From Ureibacillus aquaedulcis (GTDB lineage: Bacteria; Bacillota; Bacilli; Bacillales_A; Planococcaceae), in contig NZ_JAUHTQ010000011.1 of NCBI RefSeq assembly GCF_030418165.1, positions 1 to 64,000 of the forward strand: a DNA stretch of 64,000 nucleotides, written 5' to 3'. Made by a program: the position numbers and the translations under genes. The notes under the pieces are model-generated. The model had not been told where the DNA came from and ran no database searches. It was given only the letters and a program-made list of their open reading frames with translations. Shown here one piece after another: positions 24,809-33,676 of the stretch. Each line of letters begins with the position of its first letter. The first letter of the stretch is position 1.

Positions 24809-25372
24809 TTATGTTAGTCTCAGAATTTTTACAAGCTGTTCATTCAAATAGTTCGCTTTCTGCTCAAAGTCATCCTGGTACCATTGAATAATTATTCCTA
24901 GAATAGCATTCGCTGCATAGGAAGCTTGTAAATTTGGGTCAATCCCCTCTGCACTCTTATAGTCTTTTTCTAGGTTGCCCGTTAATAAATTTTTTACCTC
25001 TTCAAGCAATAAATAATAATAGGTGAGGGGTACATTCTTAGATAATATGATACGATAATATTCTTTATATCTCTCTACGTGATGGAAGATCCGAACAGTT
25101 GAAGGATTTAATTTTTTTGGATTAAGCTTTGCCACATGTCGGTAAGGCTCTTGATAAGAGTTAGCCAAATCATCCATGATTTCCTTGAAGTATTCCCCAA
25201 ATAAATCCCCTACTTGTGTGTAATGCAAATAAAAAGTACCTCTGTTGACCTTGGCAATCCTGCATATTTCAGAGATTGAAATGGCTTCCAGCGGTTTATT
25301 TTTCAACAAAGTTAGTAATGCTTTGTGAAGTGCTTCCTTCGTCTTCACCACTCTTAGATCAACTTGGCCCAA
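24809..25372 (-). CDS. TetR/AcrR family regulator
   Basis: A 187-residue regulator. The N-terminal helix-turn-helix is KPLEAISISEICRIAKVNRGTFYLHYTQVGDLF (residues about 28-62); the remainder is a helical ligand domain. The TTG start follows GAGGTGAAAAAAT. It is divergent from the SDR dehydrogenase gene with a 149-bp shared region that contains TTGTACAactGTTCAA-type inverted sequence (about 25482-25497), so it may control that gene and itself; the ABC exporter downstream is another candidate target. Confidence 0.87.
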   Translation of the reverse strand: MGQVDLRVVKTKEALHKALLTLLKNKPLEAISISEICRIAKVNRGTFYLHYTQVGDLFGEYFKEIMDDLANSYQEPYRHVAKLNPKKLNPSTVRIFHHVERYKEYYRIILSKNVPLTYYYLLLEEVKNLLTGNLEKDYKSAEGIDPNLQASYAANAILGIIIQWYQDDFEQKANYLNEQLVKILRLT

Positions 25373-25521
25373 ATTTTTTCACCTCTTCTTGAACAAAAAA
25401 GTCAGAATGTGTTCATTACTCAACATTATACTCTTTTTTGCTGATTGAAAGCGTTTACTTAATTCATTTATAATTTTTATTGTACAACTGTTCAATAATT
25501 TATTTTGGGAGGTTTTTTTAG

Positions 25522-26280
25522 ATGAGATTACAGGAAAAAGTGGCAATCGTTACAGGGGCAGCTTCAGGCATGGGGAAAGCCATCGCGGAAGCTTATGCAA
25601 AAGAAGGCGCAAAAGTTGTAGTATCCGACTACAATTTCGAGGGAGCCAATGCTGTAGCAGAAAGCATTAAAGCTGCTGGTGGAGAAGCTATTGCGAACCG
25701 CACAAACGTTGCTGAATTAACTGATCTAGAAAACCTGTTTGCTGAAACAAAGGCTGCATTCGGTAAATTGGATATTTTAGTTAACAATGCCGGCATTATG
25801 GACGGCATGGAGCCAGTTGGTGAAATTTCAGATGAAAAATGGGATCGTGTATTTGCCGTAAATACAACTGGTGTAATGCGCGCCATGCGTATCGCAACAA
25901 ATATTTTCCTAGAGCAAGGCCATGGCGTCATCGTCAACAACATTTCTGCTGGTGGATTACGTGGTGCCCGAGCAGGTGCAGCCTATACAGCCTCAAAACA
26001 TGCTGTCACTGGCTTAACAAAAAATACGGCTTTCATGTATGCCAATTCCGGCATCCGTTGCAATGGAATCGCACCAGGCGGCGTGGAAACGAATATCGGT
26101 GCTTCGATGACAAACATATCAGAATTCGGTATGGGCCGCCAAATGACTGGCAGTGGTACAATGCCACGAGTAGGTAAACCCGAAGAAATCGCGCAACTTG
26201 CACTATTCCTGGGCTCCGACGAATCAAGTTTCATAAATGGTCAAGTGATTGCCGCAGATGCGGGCTGGACTGCATATTAA
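25522..26280 (+). CDS. SDR family oxidoreductase
   Basis: A 252-residue short-chain dehydrogenase, usual length. NAD(P) binding is shown by TGAASGMG near residue 12 and the NNAG motif near 90; the catalytic set is Ser in NNISAGG, Tyr in YTASKHAVTG and its Lys. Asp in VVSDYNFEG after strand 2 suggests NAD preference. The C terminus SSFINGQVIAADAGWTAY is typical. The ATG follows GGGAGGTTTTTTTAG. The substrate is unknown. It is divergent from a TetR regulator. Confidence 0.9.
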   Translation: MRLQEKVAIVTGAASGMGKAIAEAYAKEGAKVVVSDYNFEGANAVAESIKAAGGEAIANRTNVAELTDLENLFAETKAAFGKLDILVNNAGIMDGMEPVGEISDEKWDRVFAVNTTGVMRAMRIATNIFLEQGHGVIVNNISAGGLRGARAGAAYTASKHAVTGLTKNTAFMYANSGIRCNGIAPGGVETNIGASMTNISEFGMGRQMTGSGTMPRVGKPEEIAQLALFLGSDESSFINGQVIAADAGWTAY

Positions 26281-26473
26281 TATTTTTGTAGATTGTGGGG
26301 GACCCAGTGTAATGGGTTCTCTTTTTTAGTTCGGCTTGTTGGTTGATTGATGAAGTATGGGCTACAGTGGGCTGCAATCTTGGGGTGTTGGTGTTGGCAA
26401 TCTTACTTAAATTAGGGTAGATTACTCAGAAAGCATTTTGTAAACAGTAAAAGTTCATTATGTAGCTGAACGT

Positions 26474-27124
26474 GACTGTGAGCCGCTTTTCTTATGGATA
26501 ATAGAAGCTTGGGTGGAGTAGGAATTGTCCTTGAGCGGTGGTCTCATGGACAAGGGAACCTCGGGTGGTGCCGGAATCGTCCTTTAGGAGTGGTGTCATG
26601 GACATTTGATGCTTGGCTGGGGCCGGAATTGTCCTTGAGCGGTGGTCTCATGGACATTTGATGCTTGGCTGCAGCTGGTATTGTCCTTGAGCGGTGGTCT
26701 CATGGACATTTGATGCTTGGCTGCAGCTGGTATTGTCCTTGAGCGGTGGTCACATGGACATTAGAACCTCGGGTGGTGCCGGAATTGTCCTTGAGCGGTG
26801 ATCTCACGGACAATGGAACCTCGCTGGAGCCGGAATTGTCCTTAAGCGTGGTCTCATAGACAATAGAAACCCGAATTCGGCCGCACCTGTCCTTGAGCGG
26901 TGGTCTCACGGACAATAGAAGCCTCAATTCGGTCGGACCTGTCCTTGAGCGGTATTCTCATGGACAATAGAAACCCGAATTCGGCTGAACCTGTCCTTGA
27001 GCGGTGGTCTCACGGACAATAGAAGCCTCAATTCGATCGGACCTGTCTCTGAGCGCTGTTCTCAAGCAACAACAGAAACCGTGATGTAGCTAAAGCTGAC
27101 TGTGAGCGGCTCTGCTGATAGTAA
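26474..27124. repeat. Array A: about 12-13 tandem units of 52 bp
   Basis: Units start at about 26474, 26527, 26579, 26631, 26683, 26735, 26787, 26838, 26889, 26941, 26993, 27045 and 27098. The conserved half (TGTCCTTGAGCGGTGGTCTC followed by AyGGACA) forms a hairpin through TGTCC/GGACA and GAG/CTC. The other half varies by subtype (GGTGGTGCCGGAATT, CTTGGCTGCAGCTGGTATT, CCGAATTCGGCTGAACCT and others). The first and last units are degenerate and resemble each other. It lies between convergent genes. A period of 52 is not a multiple of three, and I see no sustained reading frame. Confidence 0.92.
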
Positions 27125-27141
27125 AGTAATCACACCTTTTA

Positions 27142-27344
27142 CGAGAGGCGTCTCTTTGCCCTGTTCTCACTAAATTCGGTTTGATTGGGCATCGAGATGC
27201 TCTCTCGCTTCCCCTAATCGCCTATTTTTGATTTCTTCGGGCTCCGAGATGCAACCTCACTTCCCCTAATCGCATATTTCTAATGGCATCGCGCCCCGAG
27301 AAGCAACCTCTTAATACCTACCTACTTATTATCAGGCTGCGCGG
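27142..27344. repeat. Array B: four degenerate tandem units of 52 bp
   Basis: Units begin with CGAGA(g/t)GC or CGAGAAGC at about 27142, 27193, 27245 and 27297. CTTCCCCTAATCGC is shared by the second and third. The sequence is unrelated to array A, which it directly follows, but the period is the same (51, 52, 52). Confidence 0.75.
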
Positions 27345-27371
27345 GACTCTCTTTTGAGGCTAACTGCTGTG

Positions 27372-27920
27372 TTATACTCCTTCAACCGATTCCAAATATC
27401 GATAAAGTGTTGATTTACTGATACCGGTTTCATTTTTGATTTCAAGTAGTGTGTAATTCCCTGAATGATACATGGAGATGGCCTTTTTTATATTCTCGTC
27501 CGATTTTTTAGGCCGTCCAATCGATTTGCCTTGTTCTTTGGCATTGGCAATTCCGAGAATGGTTGACTGTTTGACAATATCTGATTGAAAGGCAATCAAC
27601 TGCTCTAGAATTTCCGGTAGCTCTAAAGATAGGGCTTCCCTGCTCTGTATCCCTTCCTTTATAAATTGAATGGTCACCCCGTCTTTTTCACATAATTTGA
27701 GTAGTTCCATCAGGTGTCTGGTCGTGTCAGCTACTGCAAACATCCTTTCAACGATAATGACGTCCCCCTTCTGTAAACCCATTAACATTCGTTCAAGTTC
27801 TTCTCTTTTTTTGGGGAAACCGTGTGATTCCCGAAAGAGCTCTTCACAGTTTTGAAGCTGTTTCAACTGATGTTCGCAATTTTCATCGTTATACAAAGGG
27901 CGTATATACCCATAAATCAT
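27372..27920 (-). CDS. Serine-recombinase-like protein lacking the catalytic serine
   Basis: A 182-residue protein with resolvase fold and C-terminal helix-turn-helix (LLEIKNETGISKSTLYRYLES). In active resolvases the N terminus reads Y-x-R-V-S-T; here it is YGYIRPLYND, so the nucleophilic Ser is missing. The D-R-L-x-R-S motif reads ERMFAVADTTRHL, so the second active-site Arg is also lost. Other family segments (LLKLCEKDGVTIQFIKEG, NAKEQGKSIGRPKK) are intact. It is probably a DNA-binding protein without strand-exchange activity. I recall similar GY(I/M)RP proteins in Bacillaceae. The ATG at 27918-27920 follows GAGGAGTGAATAGA. Confidence 0.8.
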   Translation of the reverse strand: MIYGYIRPLYNDENCEHQLKQLQNCEELFRESHGFPKKREELERMLMGLQKGDVIIVERMFAVADTTRHLMELLKLCEKDGVTIQFIKEGIQSREALSLELPEILEQLIAFQSDIVKQSTILGIANAKEQGKSIGRPKKSDENIKKAISMYHSGNYTLLEIKNETGISKSTLYRYLESVEGV

Positions 27921-28014
27921 TCTATTCACTCCTCACATCTTTCCTAAAAATGTTCCTTTTTAGGAATAAAAGTGGTATGATAACCAAAGAATTTTTATTA
28001 TAAAGGAGAGTACC

Positions 28015-29448
28015 ATGCAAAGTTTAAAACAACAATGGTTTGGCAATATCCGAGGCGATATTTTATCCGGTCTTGTCGTAGCCCTTGCACTTATTCCCGA
28101 AGCCATTGCCTTTTCCATTATCGCCGGCGTTGACCCAATGGTAGGACTGTATGCATCCTTTACGATGGCAGTCACTATTGCATTTGCAGGCGGTCGTCCT
28201 GGGATGATCTCGGCTGCAACCGGTGCAATGGCCCTGGTAATGGTTCCGTTGATAAGAGATTACGGTTTAGAGTATCTGTTTGCCGCAACCCTTTTAACCG
28301 GAGTCATTCAAATACTCTTTGGCTTACTGAAAGTAGCCAAGTTAATGAAGTTTATCCCCAATGCTGTCATGATTGGCTTTGTTAATTCACTGGCGATTTT
28401 AATCTTTATGGCTCAAGTACCGCATTTTATCGGTATTTCCAACATGACCTATGTCTTTGTGGGAATCACTTTACTGCTTGTTTATACATTACCACGTTTT
28501 ATAAAAGTGATTCCAGCACCACTTATTGCGATCGTTTCTTTAACTATTGTTGCTATTTTTAGCGGGGTTAATTTAAGGACGATTGGTGATCTTGGAACAA
28601 TTACACAAACACTGCCATCGTTCATTATTCCGGATGTTCCCTTCAATCTGGAGACATTCAAAATCATTTTTCCTTTCTCCATTTCACTTGCCATAGTCGG
28701 TTTAGTGGAATCCTTATTAACCTCTCAAATTGTTGATGATATGACAGCAACTGAGAGCAACAAAAACCAGGAGGCAAGAGGACAAGGGATTGCGAACATT
28801 GTCACAGGCTTTTTTGGAGGAATGGCCGGTTGTGCGATGATCGGTCAATCTGTCATTAATGTAAAGTCTGGTGGACGTGGACGTCTCTCTACATTGGTTG
28901 CCGGGATTTTCCTTATGTTTTTAATTCTTGTGCTGGGCGATTTAGTTGTCAAAATCCCGATGCCTGTTTTAGTAGGGATCATGATTATGGTATGTATAGG
29001 TACTTTTGATTGGACTTCATTCAAGTATCTCGCTAAAGCTCCCCGTACTGATGCCATTGTCATGCTTACAACAGTTGTAAGCGTAGTTTGGACGCATGAC
29101 CTTTCTAAAGGAGTAATTGCCGGAGTCATTTTAAGTGCTGTATTTTTTGTGGTTAAGATATCTTCCGTCAAAATCACACAAGAGAATAATCGTTACTATG
29201 TAAATGGGCAACTTTTCTTTGCTTCCACTGATTCTTTTATCGACTTCTTTAAATATAATGATTTTAACAGTAGTACGATCCAAATTGACTTCTCAAATAG
29301 CCGAATTTGGGATGATTCAGGTGTTGGTGCACTTGTGAAAGTAGAAGATCTTTTAAAAGAAAAAGGGATTGAAGTCGAAGTTGTCGAACTAGATGCTTCC
29401 AGCAAGAAAATACTATCGAAACTACAAGGTGTATCTTCATCACATTAG
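28015..29448 (+). CDS. SulP family anion transporter with STAS domain
   Basis: A 477-residue SulP/SLC26 transporter. The TM domain (about 1-375) begins with the family signature [27 protein letters not shown]-like region at residues 14-40; a C-terminal STAS domain (about 385-470) contains [22 protein letters not shown], including the conserved D-x-S-G. Substrates may be sulfate, bicarbonate or another anion. The ATG follows AAAGGAGAGTACC. A universal stress protein gene follows 12 bp downstream, a common pairing for SulP carriers. Confidence 0.9.
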   Translation: MQSLKQQWFGNIRGDILSGLVVALALIPEAIAFSIIAGVDPMVGLYASFTMAVTIAFAGGRPGMISAATGAMALVMVPLIRDYGLEYLFAATLLTGVIQILFGLLKVAKLMKFIPNAVMIGFVNSLAILIFMAQVPHFIGISNMTYVFVGITLLLVYTLPRFIKVIPAPLIAIVSLTIVAIFSGVNLRTIGDLGTITQTLPSFIIPDVPFNLETFKIIFPFSISLAIVGLVESLLTSQIVDDMTATESNKNQEARGQGIANIVTGFFGGMAGCAMIGQSVINVKSGGRGRLSTLVAGIFLMFLILVLGDLVVKIPMPVLVGIMIMVCIGTFDWTSFKYLAKAPRTDAIVMLTTVVSVVWTHDLSKGVIAGVILSAVFFVVKISSVKITQENNRYYVNGQLFFASTDSFIDFFKYNDFNSSTIQIDFSNSRIWDDSGVGALVKVEDLLKEKGIEVEVVELDASSKKILSKLQGVSSSH

Positions 29449-29460
29449 GAGGTTAACGGG

Positions 29461-29880
29461 ATGTATAAACATATTTTACTAGCTGCCGATGGCTCAGAAA
29501 ATGCTGTCCGTGCTGCAAAAGAAGCCATTAAAATTGCCGCATGTCACGAGGATTCAATGATTGAAATCGTCTATGTGGTAGACTTTGATCAATCAAAATC
29601 CGATGTGTTGCACTCAAGCTCGAGTGAAGCAAGGAATTTAGAGCGACGCAAAAAAATTGCTAGAGTAGAACAATTGATAAAAGAATCCAATGTTTCTTAT
29701 AAAGTAACCTTCCTGCATGGCACACCTGGTCCTGAAATCGTCAAATATGCAAATGAACAACAGGCCGAATTGGTTGTGATTGGCAGTCGTGGTCTTAATA
29801 GCCTGCAGGAGATGGTATTAGGGAGCGTAAGTCACAAAGTGATGAAACGCGTTAACTGTCCAGCACTCATCGTGAAGTAG
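29461..29880 (+). CDS. Universal stress protein (UspA family)
   Basis: A 139-residue UspA-fold protein. KHILLAADGSENAVRAAKEA at the N terminus and VVIGSRGLNSLQEMVLGSVSHKVMKRVNCPALIVK at the C terminus contain the ATP-binding G-S-x-G...G-S-(V/T)-S signature, so ATP binding is likely. The start follows AGGAGGTTAACGGG. Encoded 12 bp after a SulP transporter, it may modulate that carrier; this is inferred from the recurring gene pair. Confidence 0.9.
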   Translation: MYKHILLAADGSENAVRAAKEAIKIAACHEDSMIEIVYVVDFDQSKSDVLHSSSSEARNLERRKKIARVEQLIKESNVSYKVTFLHGTPGPEIVKYANEQQAELVVIGSRGLNSLQEMVLGSVSHKVMKRVNCPALIVK

Positions 29881-29908
29881 AAGAAAGCCAAAATATTCTA
29901 AAGGCAAC

Positions 29909-29942
29909 AAGCATCTCACACATATTGAGATGCTTGTTTTTT
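29909..29942 (+). terminator. Terminator of the SulP-usp operon
   Basis: AAGCATCTCA and TGAGATGCTT perfect arms around a 7-nt loop, then GTTTTTT. Confidence 0.92.
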
Positions 29943-29949
29943 AATCATG

Positions 29950-30969
29950 TTAGCACTTAAAGACTTGCTTAATCATATTTCCATTAGTGTTATATATTCT
30001 TACTTCAGCATATGCCCCGTTGATAAAGGTAAGTTGTGGCGGCATATGTCCACAATCAATATCATACGCAATCGGTAAGTTCAGTTCTTCAGCTAGCTCC
30101 ATATAGACATCTAGAATGTGATAATCATTTACTGTTTCATTTGCAGTACTTCTGCCAAATAGAATCCCGCTGCAATGTTCAAACCATCCTGCCAGCTTCA
30201 TTTGAATAAGCGATCTACGTAAATCCGGCACCGTTAAATCACAATTTTCAAGGTACCATATAATAGGATCATTGTTTATGTACTTTTGCTGGAATTGCCC
30301 GACATCCCCATATGGTGTACCGATCAAATGACGTATTACATCAATACAACCACCCAATAAGCGGCCTTTAATATAAATAGGCGTATTTTTAATGGTCTTC
30401 CACTTTGTAGGCTCCGTTAAATGATAGACCCAATCAGTAACATATTCATGCTGCCACCTTAGCTGGTACATTTCGGAAGGATACTGGATGATTTCTTCCC
30501 CATCCTTTGTACTTAGTACCTTCTCCCACATTGCTGTTGTTGGATCTGAGGTTTGTCCACGTAAATCAATCAAGTTTGGTCCATGGGCTGTAGCAATTCC
30601 CGTCTTTAGGGTCATGGCCAGCAAAAGTACACTGATATCTGAATAGCCAAGAACCCACTTTGACTTGATATTATCAAAATCAATAAACTCCAGAACTTCG
30701 ACTAATAATTCTCCGCCCCAGGGAGGGAAAATCAACTGAATTGAGTCATCTTGCAGCATATAATTTAATTCATCTGCTCTTGTTTTCGCGGGGGCAGATC
30801 GGGCTTTATATTGAGTCCAACAAGTTTGTCCTATTTTAAACCGATAGCCTTTTCCTTCCATTCGGTAAACTGCCTCTTCCAATAAGGAATGTTGTTCTAA
30901 ATGCAGTCCGGATGAGGGTGAAGTAACACCAACTTTTACTGGCTTTTTAAAAAGTGGATAACGAATCAT
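29950..30969 (-). CDS. S66 family LD-carboxypeptidase (MccF-like)
   Basis: A 339-residue serine peptidase of family S66. The nucleophile is in LGYSDISVLLLAM (near residue 110), the Glu lies in the later half, and the His is in YDIDCGHMPPQLTF near residue 310. Relatives either trim peptidoglycan tetrapeptides (LdcA) or cleave microcin C-like peptide-nucleotides (MccF). The large size and SPSSGLHLEQHSLLEEA-type N terminus favour the MccF branch. The start at the ATG 30967-30969 follows AAAAGGGGCTATGAA; an ATG at 30987 lies upstream of the SD. Single gene. Confidence 0.82.
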   Translation of the reverse strand: MIRYPLFKKPVKVGVTSPSSGLHLEQHSLLEEAVYRMEGKGYRFKIGQTCWTQYKARSAPAKTRADELNYMLQDDSIQLIFPPWGGELLVEVLEFIDFDNIKSKWVLGYSDISVLLLAMTLKTGIATAHGPNLIDLRGQTSDPTTAMWEKVLSTKDGEEIIQYPSEMYQLRWQHEYVTDWVYHLTEPTKWKTIKNTPIYIKGRLLGGCIDVIRHLIGTPYGDVGQFQQKYINNDPIIWYLENCDLTVPDLRRSLIQMKLAGWFEHCSGILFGRSTANETVNDYHILDVYMELAEELNLPIAYDIDCGHMPPQLTFINGAYAEVRIYNTNGNMIKQVFKC

Positions 30970-31056
30970 TTCATAGCCCCTTTTCATTTGAAATGCTTTT
31001 TTCTTATTAACATATTATCAACTCCCTCTATTTACGCGTAAATTTCCACAAAAAAT

Positions 31057-31089
31057 AAAGCCGATTTCAAAGTTGAAATCAGCTTTATC
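31057..31089 (-). terminator. Terminator of the Thr/Gly/Asn-rich lipoprotein gene
   Basis: ATAAAGC-GATTTCAA and TTGAAATC-GCTTTAT arms; on the minus strand a T-rich stretch follows. Confidence 0.8.
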
Positions 31090-31098
31090 CTTAGTCAT

Positions 31099-31551
31099 TT
31101 ATTTATTTTCATCTGCTCTATTCATATCAGTAGTTCCGTCTGTACCAGTTCCAGTACCGCTTGATTCATTACCTTCTGTCGCTGTTCCACCAGCACCATT
31201 GCCGCCTGTAGTTCCGCCTGTACCAGCACCATTCATAGTACCACCTGTTCCACCAGTCGTACCGTTCGTTGTACCACCAGTAGAATTATTAGTACCATTC
31301 GTGCCATCTGTAGTACCATTGTTAGTGCCCATGCCATCATCTGTATCTAGCACTTCATCATCACCAACAGTATTATTATTAGTACCTGTACCATTGTTTG
31401 TATCGTCATTTAAATTGTTGGTACCTTGATCATGCACATCTTCGTTTATGACATCATTATTTTGACCTGCTTCGTCATTATCATTCATGCCACAACCAAC
31501 TAATGCACCTGCAAAAAGAAACATAAACGGAATTGCCAATATTTTTTTCAA
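31099..31551 (-). CDS. Low-complexity Thr/Gly/Asn-rich lipoprotein
   Basis: A 150-residue predicted lipoprotein. Signal KKILAIPFMFLFAGALVGC ends in lipobox LVGC, followed by GMNDNDEAGQNNDVIN. The remainder is low complexity, rich in Gly, Thr and Asn (GTNNGTTDGTNGTNN and TGGTTNGTTGGTGG), probably disordered and exposed outside the membrane. AAGGAGGG precedes both a GTG (31552-31554) and the TTG chosen here (31549-31551); a far longer frame from 31683 overlaps the neighbour and is unlikely. No known function. The gene follows the VCBS-repeat gene on the same strand. Confidence 0.7.
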   Translation of the reverse strand: MKKILAIPFMFLFAGALVGCGMNDNDEAGQNNDVINEDVHDQGTNNLNDDTNNGTGTNNNTVGDDEVLDTDDGMGTNNGTTDGTNGTNNSTGGTTNGTTGGTGGTMNGAGTGGTTGGNGAGGTATEGNESSGTGTGTDGTTDMNRADENK

Positions 31552-31619
31552 CACAAATTCCCTCCTTAACGTGATGGTAATAGAATGTGCTGTTTTAAGG
31601 AGGTTATACAAAAAATAAT

Positions 31620-32363
31620 TTATAAATTCTCTCCATAAATCGCTACAGTTTGGCGCACAATAAGAAACTCCCGACCATTCCAATGAAGCAGATTTTCAAC
31701 GTAACCTAATCCATCTGCATGGTAACGGCCAGCAATTTGTTGCATACCAAGCAAGTCATACTTGCCATTACGCGCCAAGTCAACAGGATATAGAGCACTT
31801 ACCGGATCCACCCAACCCTCGATTGGTTGTTTTAAAGTTCCATCTGCATTATAAATTACGTTTAAGTATTCGTTCCCTTTATTTTGCAGATCTAAAGTAT
31901 ACTTTTTTCTTGGATTCTCACTATATACTTCCGCCTTGTAATTATTTGCGTATTGCACCTTAAATGGATGCCGCTCGTTATATTGAACAGAATCAAAAAT
32001 CTTGATCATTTTTCCTTGAATAGAAGAATACACATACGCAAAGATAATCCCTCCGCTTCCACCAGAATCTATAGCGATAAAAATATCCTTTATCCCATTT
32101 CCCGTTAAATCGCCCAGCCAGATTGTCGGATCATATCCAGCACTTTCCGGAAGTATGAATGCTTGAACCTGATTTGTTCGGCCATTTTTAACCATCAACT
32201 GTATTTTCGTTATATAAGGACTATCTTGCTGTTTTGAACCAACTAGAAATACCCAATCCAAAAAGCCATCGCCTGTAACATCACCAACTTGACTAGCAAC
32301 AATCATTTGACCAGAGGTAAGAGGTACACCAGGAATTCTTCCCCAATAGAATTGGTTATTCAT
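31620..32363 (-). CDS. VCBS/FG-GAP repeat protein
   Basis: A 247-residue protein with three calcium-loop-like repeats of the FG-GAP/VCBS type: VGDVTGDGFLDWVFLVG (near residue 30), LGDLTGNGIKDIFIAID (near 85) and VDLARNGKYDLLGMQ (near 195). These Asp-rich loops bind Ca2+ in beta-propeller proteins. There is no signal peptide, which is unusual for such repeats. The start at 32361-32363 has AAGGAG 7 nt upstream. I cannot name a family; a structural or spore-associated role is possible. Confidence 0.65.
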   Translation of the reverse strand: MNNQFYWGRIPGVPLTSGQMIVASQVGDVTGDGFLDWVFLVGSKQQDSPYITKIQLMVKNGRTNQVQAFILPESAGYDPTIWLGDLTGNGIKDIFIAIDSGGSGGIIFAYVYSSIQGKMIKIFDSVQYNERHPFKVQYANNYKAEVYSENPRKKYTLDLQNKGNEYLNVIYNADGTLKQPIEGWVDPVSALYPVDLARNGKYDLLGMQQIAGRYHADGLGYVENLLHWNGREFLIVRQTVAIYGENL

Positions 32364-32477
32364 CTTCATTCTCCTTGCTCATCATGTCTCCTGTTACTAG
32401 TAAATGTTACACTGTATGGAAAAGTGCCTTAGATTTCTTATGTGCTTCATCCGCCCACCAGTGTTTAGAATCGAAGG

Positions 32478-33518
32478 TTAGCGTTTCTTTTTCCAGGAGA
32501 AGATAATGGCGACGATAATGAAAAAGCCTAAATAGCCCATTAAGGAGTAGACCTTGCCTACCAAAGTCGTAAAGCCTATAAAGCTTGCCATGAACCCAAT
32601 GGCACCTGCCATAATGACAGCTGGCTTATACGTTGAATCCTTTGGAGGCACAAAGCGGACAATAAAGGAATAAAGTAGCCCTACAGCCGTACTATAAATC
32701 ATTCCCAACAAGGCAATAGCCATTATAATTCCTAATATCGGATGCATATTAGCCGCGATTTCCAGAATTGGCATGTCCTTACCTGCTACGATATCCATTT
32801 TGGCAAACATTGCAACGTTAATGAATAAAATCAGGATCCCAAGGGTGATTCCGCCTATTAGCCCACCTAACCCTGCAACTCTTCGACTACTCGCAGTACT
32901 GCCAATAACCGTCAGCATCGCCACACCTGTGGCTATATTGTAGGAAACATAGAGCAAAGCACCCGTTAACCAATTAGGAGCCGCTACACGCTGATGCTGA
33001 GCCAAGATATGTTGTTCGGCTATCGTTAAATCCATCGTAAAAATGGAATAAAGTGCGATAATCAGCATAATGGAAAGCAAATAAGGAGTAGCTACACCAA
33101 TAATACTTATAATGTTTTTTACATTAAGCATTAATGTGAGAACCGTAATGACAACCATAAATAAACTGCCGTTAACAGGGGCAACACCAAATATTTGATA
33201 AAAGGTAGCCCCTGCACCCGCAAACATCGCTACAGTGACAGCAAATAAAAAGAAGGTAATCATGATATCCAATATTGCCCCAAAAGAACGCCCCGCTATA
33301 TGATAAACAACTTCCTTATGAGATGAAGTTTGTAGTTCATAGCCTAATTGTGCAATGCTCATTCCCAGAAAGGAAAAACCGATCATGGCTACGATGGCAC
33401 CGGCAATTCCGTAAGTACCGAAGCCAGTAAAAAATTGCATAATTTCCTGGCCGGAAGCAAAGCCCCCACCAACAACCAACCCCACAAATGCTCCGCCGAT
33501 TTGAAAACTCTTTTTCAC
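32478..33518 (-). CDS. ykvI: YkvI-like membrane transporter
   Basis: A membrane protein of about 346 residues with roughly 10 TM segments, matching Bacillus YkvI, a distant relative of amino acid permeases. The opening GGAFVGLVVGGGFASGQEIMQFF is the family hallmark. The start is uncertain: the GTG at 33516-33518 has GAGGG 5 nt upstream, whereas the TTG at 33543-33545 (355 residues) has no SD. It lies upstream of nothing on its strand and downstream of the MenC-like gene, from which a terminator separates it. The substrate is unknown. Confidence 0.82.
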   Translation of the reverse strand: MKKSFQIGGAFVGLVVGGGFASGQEIMQFFTGFGTYGIAGAIVAMIGFSFLGMSIAQLGYELQTSSHKEVVYHIAGRSFGAILDIMITFFLFAVTVAMFAGAGATFYQIFGVAPVNGSLFMVVITVLTLMLNVKNIISIIGVATPYLLSIMLIIALYSIFTMDLTIAEQHILAQHQRVAAPNWLTGALLYVSYNIATGVAMLTVIGSTASSRRVAGLGGLIGGITLGILILFINVAMFAKMDIVAGKDMPILEIAANMHPILGIIMAIALLGMIYSTAVGLLYSFIVRFVPPKDSTYKPAVIMAGAIGFMASFIGFTTLVGKVYSLMGYLGFFIIVAIIFSWKKKR

Positions 33519-33628
33519 CAATTCCCTCATTTCTAAATTGGACAATCATCTATACAAGCTATCATGTATGATATTTCTATATACATACGTCTAATAGAGT
33601 CATGAAATGTTTTTCAAATTTCGACGAA

Positions 33629-33673
33629 AAACCGCAGGAAGCAAACGATTTTCGAGCCTCCTGCGGTTTTTAA
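33629..33673 (-). terminator. Terminator of the menC-like gene
   Basis: AAAAACCGCAGGA and TCCTGCGGTTTTT perfect arms right after the stop at 33677. Confidence 0.92.
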
Positions 33674-33676
33674 TAA

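Noticed and set aside
26700-26927. 75-residue repetitive frame on the minus strand
   Set aside because: It is a by-product of array A, for the same reasons.
26474-27124. CRISPR array
   Set aside because: The unit has a conserved and a variable half of CRISPR-like size, but the variable halves fall into a few related subtypes, the repeat is imperfect, and no cas gene is in the window.
27372-27920. Active resolvase marking a transposon or integron
   Set aside because: The catalytic serine and a key arginine are missing, and no terminal repeats or transposase are near.
31552-31683. N-terminal extension of the Thr/Gly/Asn-rich lipoprotein
   Set aside because: It overlaps the VCBS-repeat gene, lacks a ribosome binding site and would bury the lipoprotein signal.
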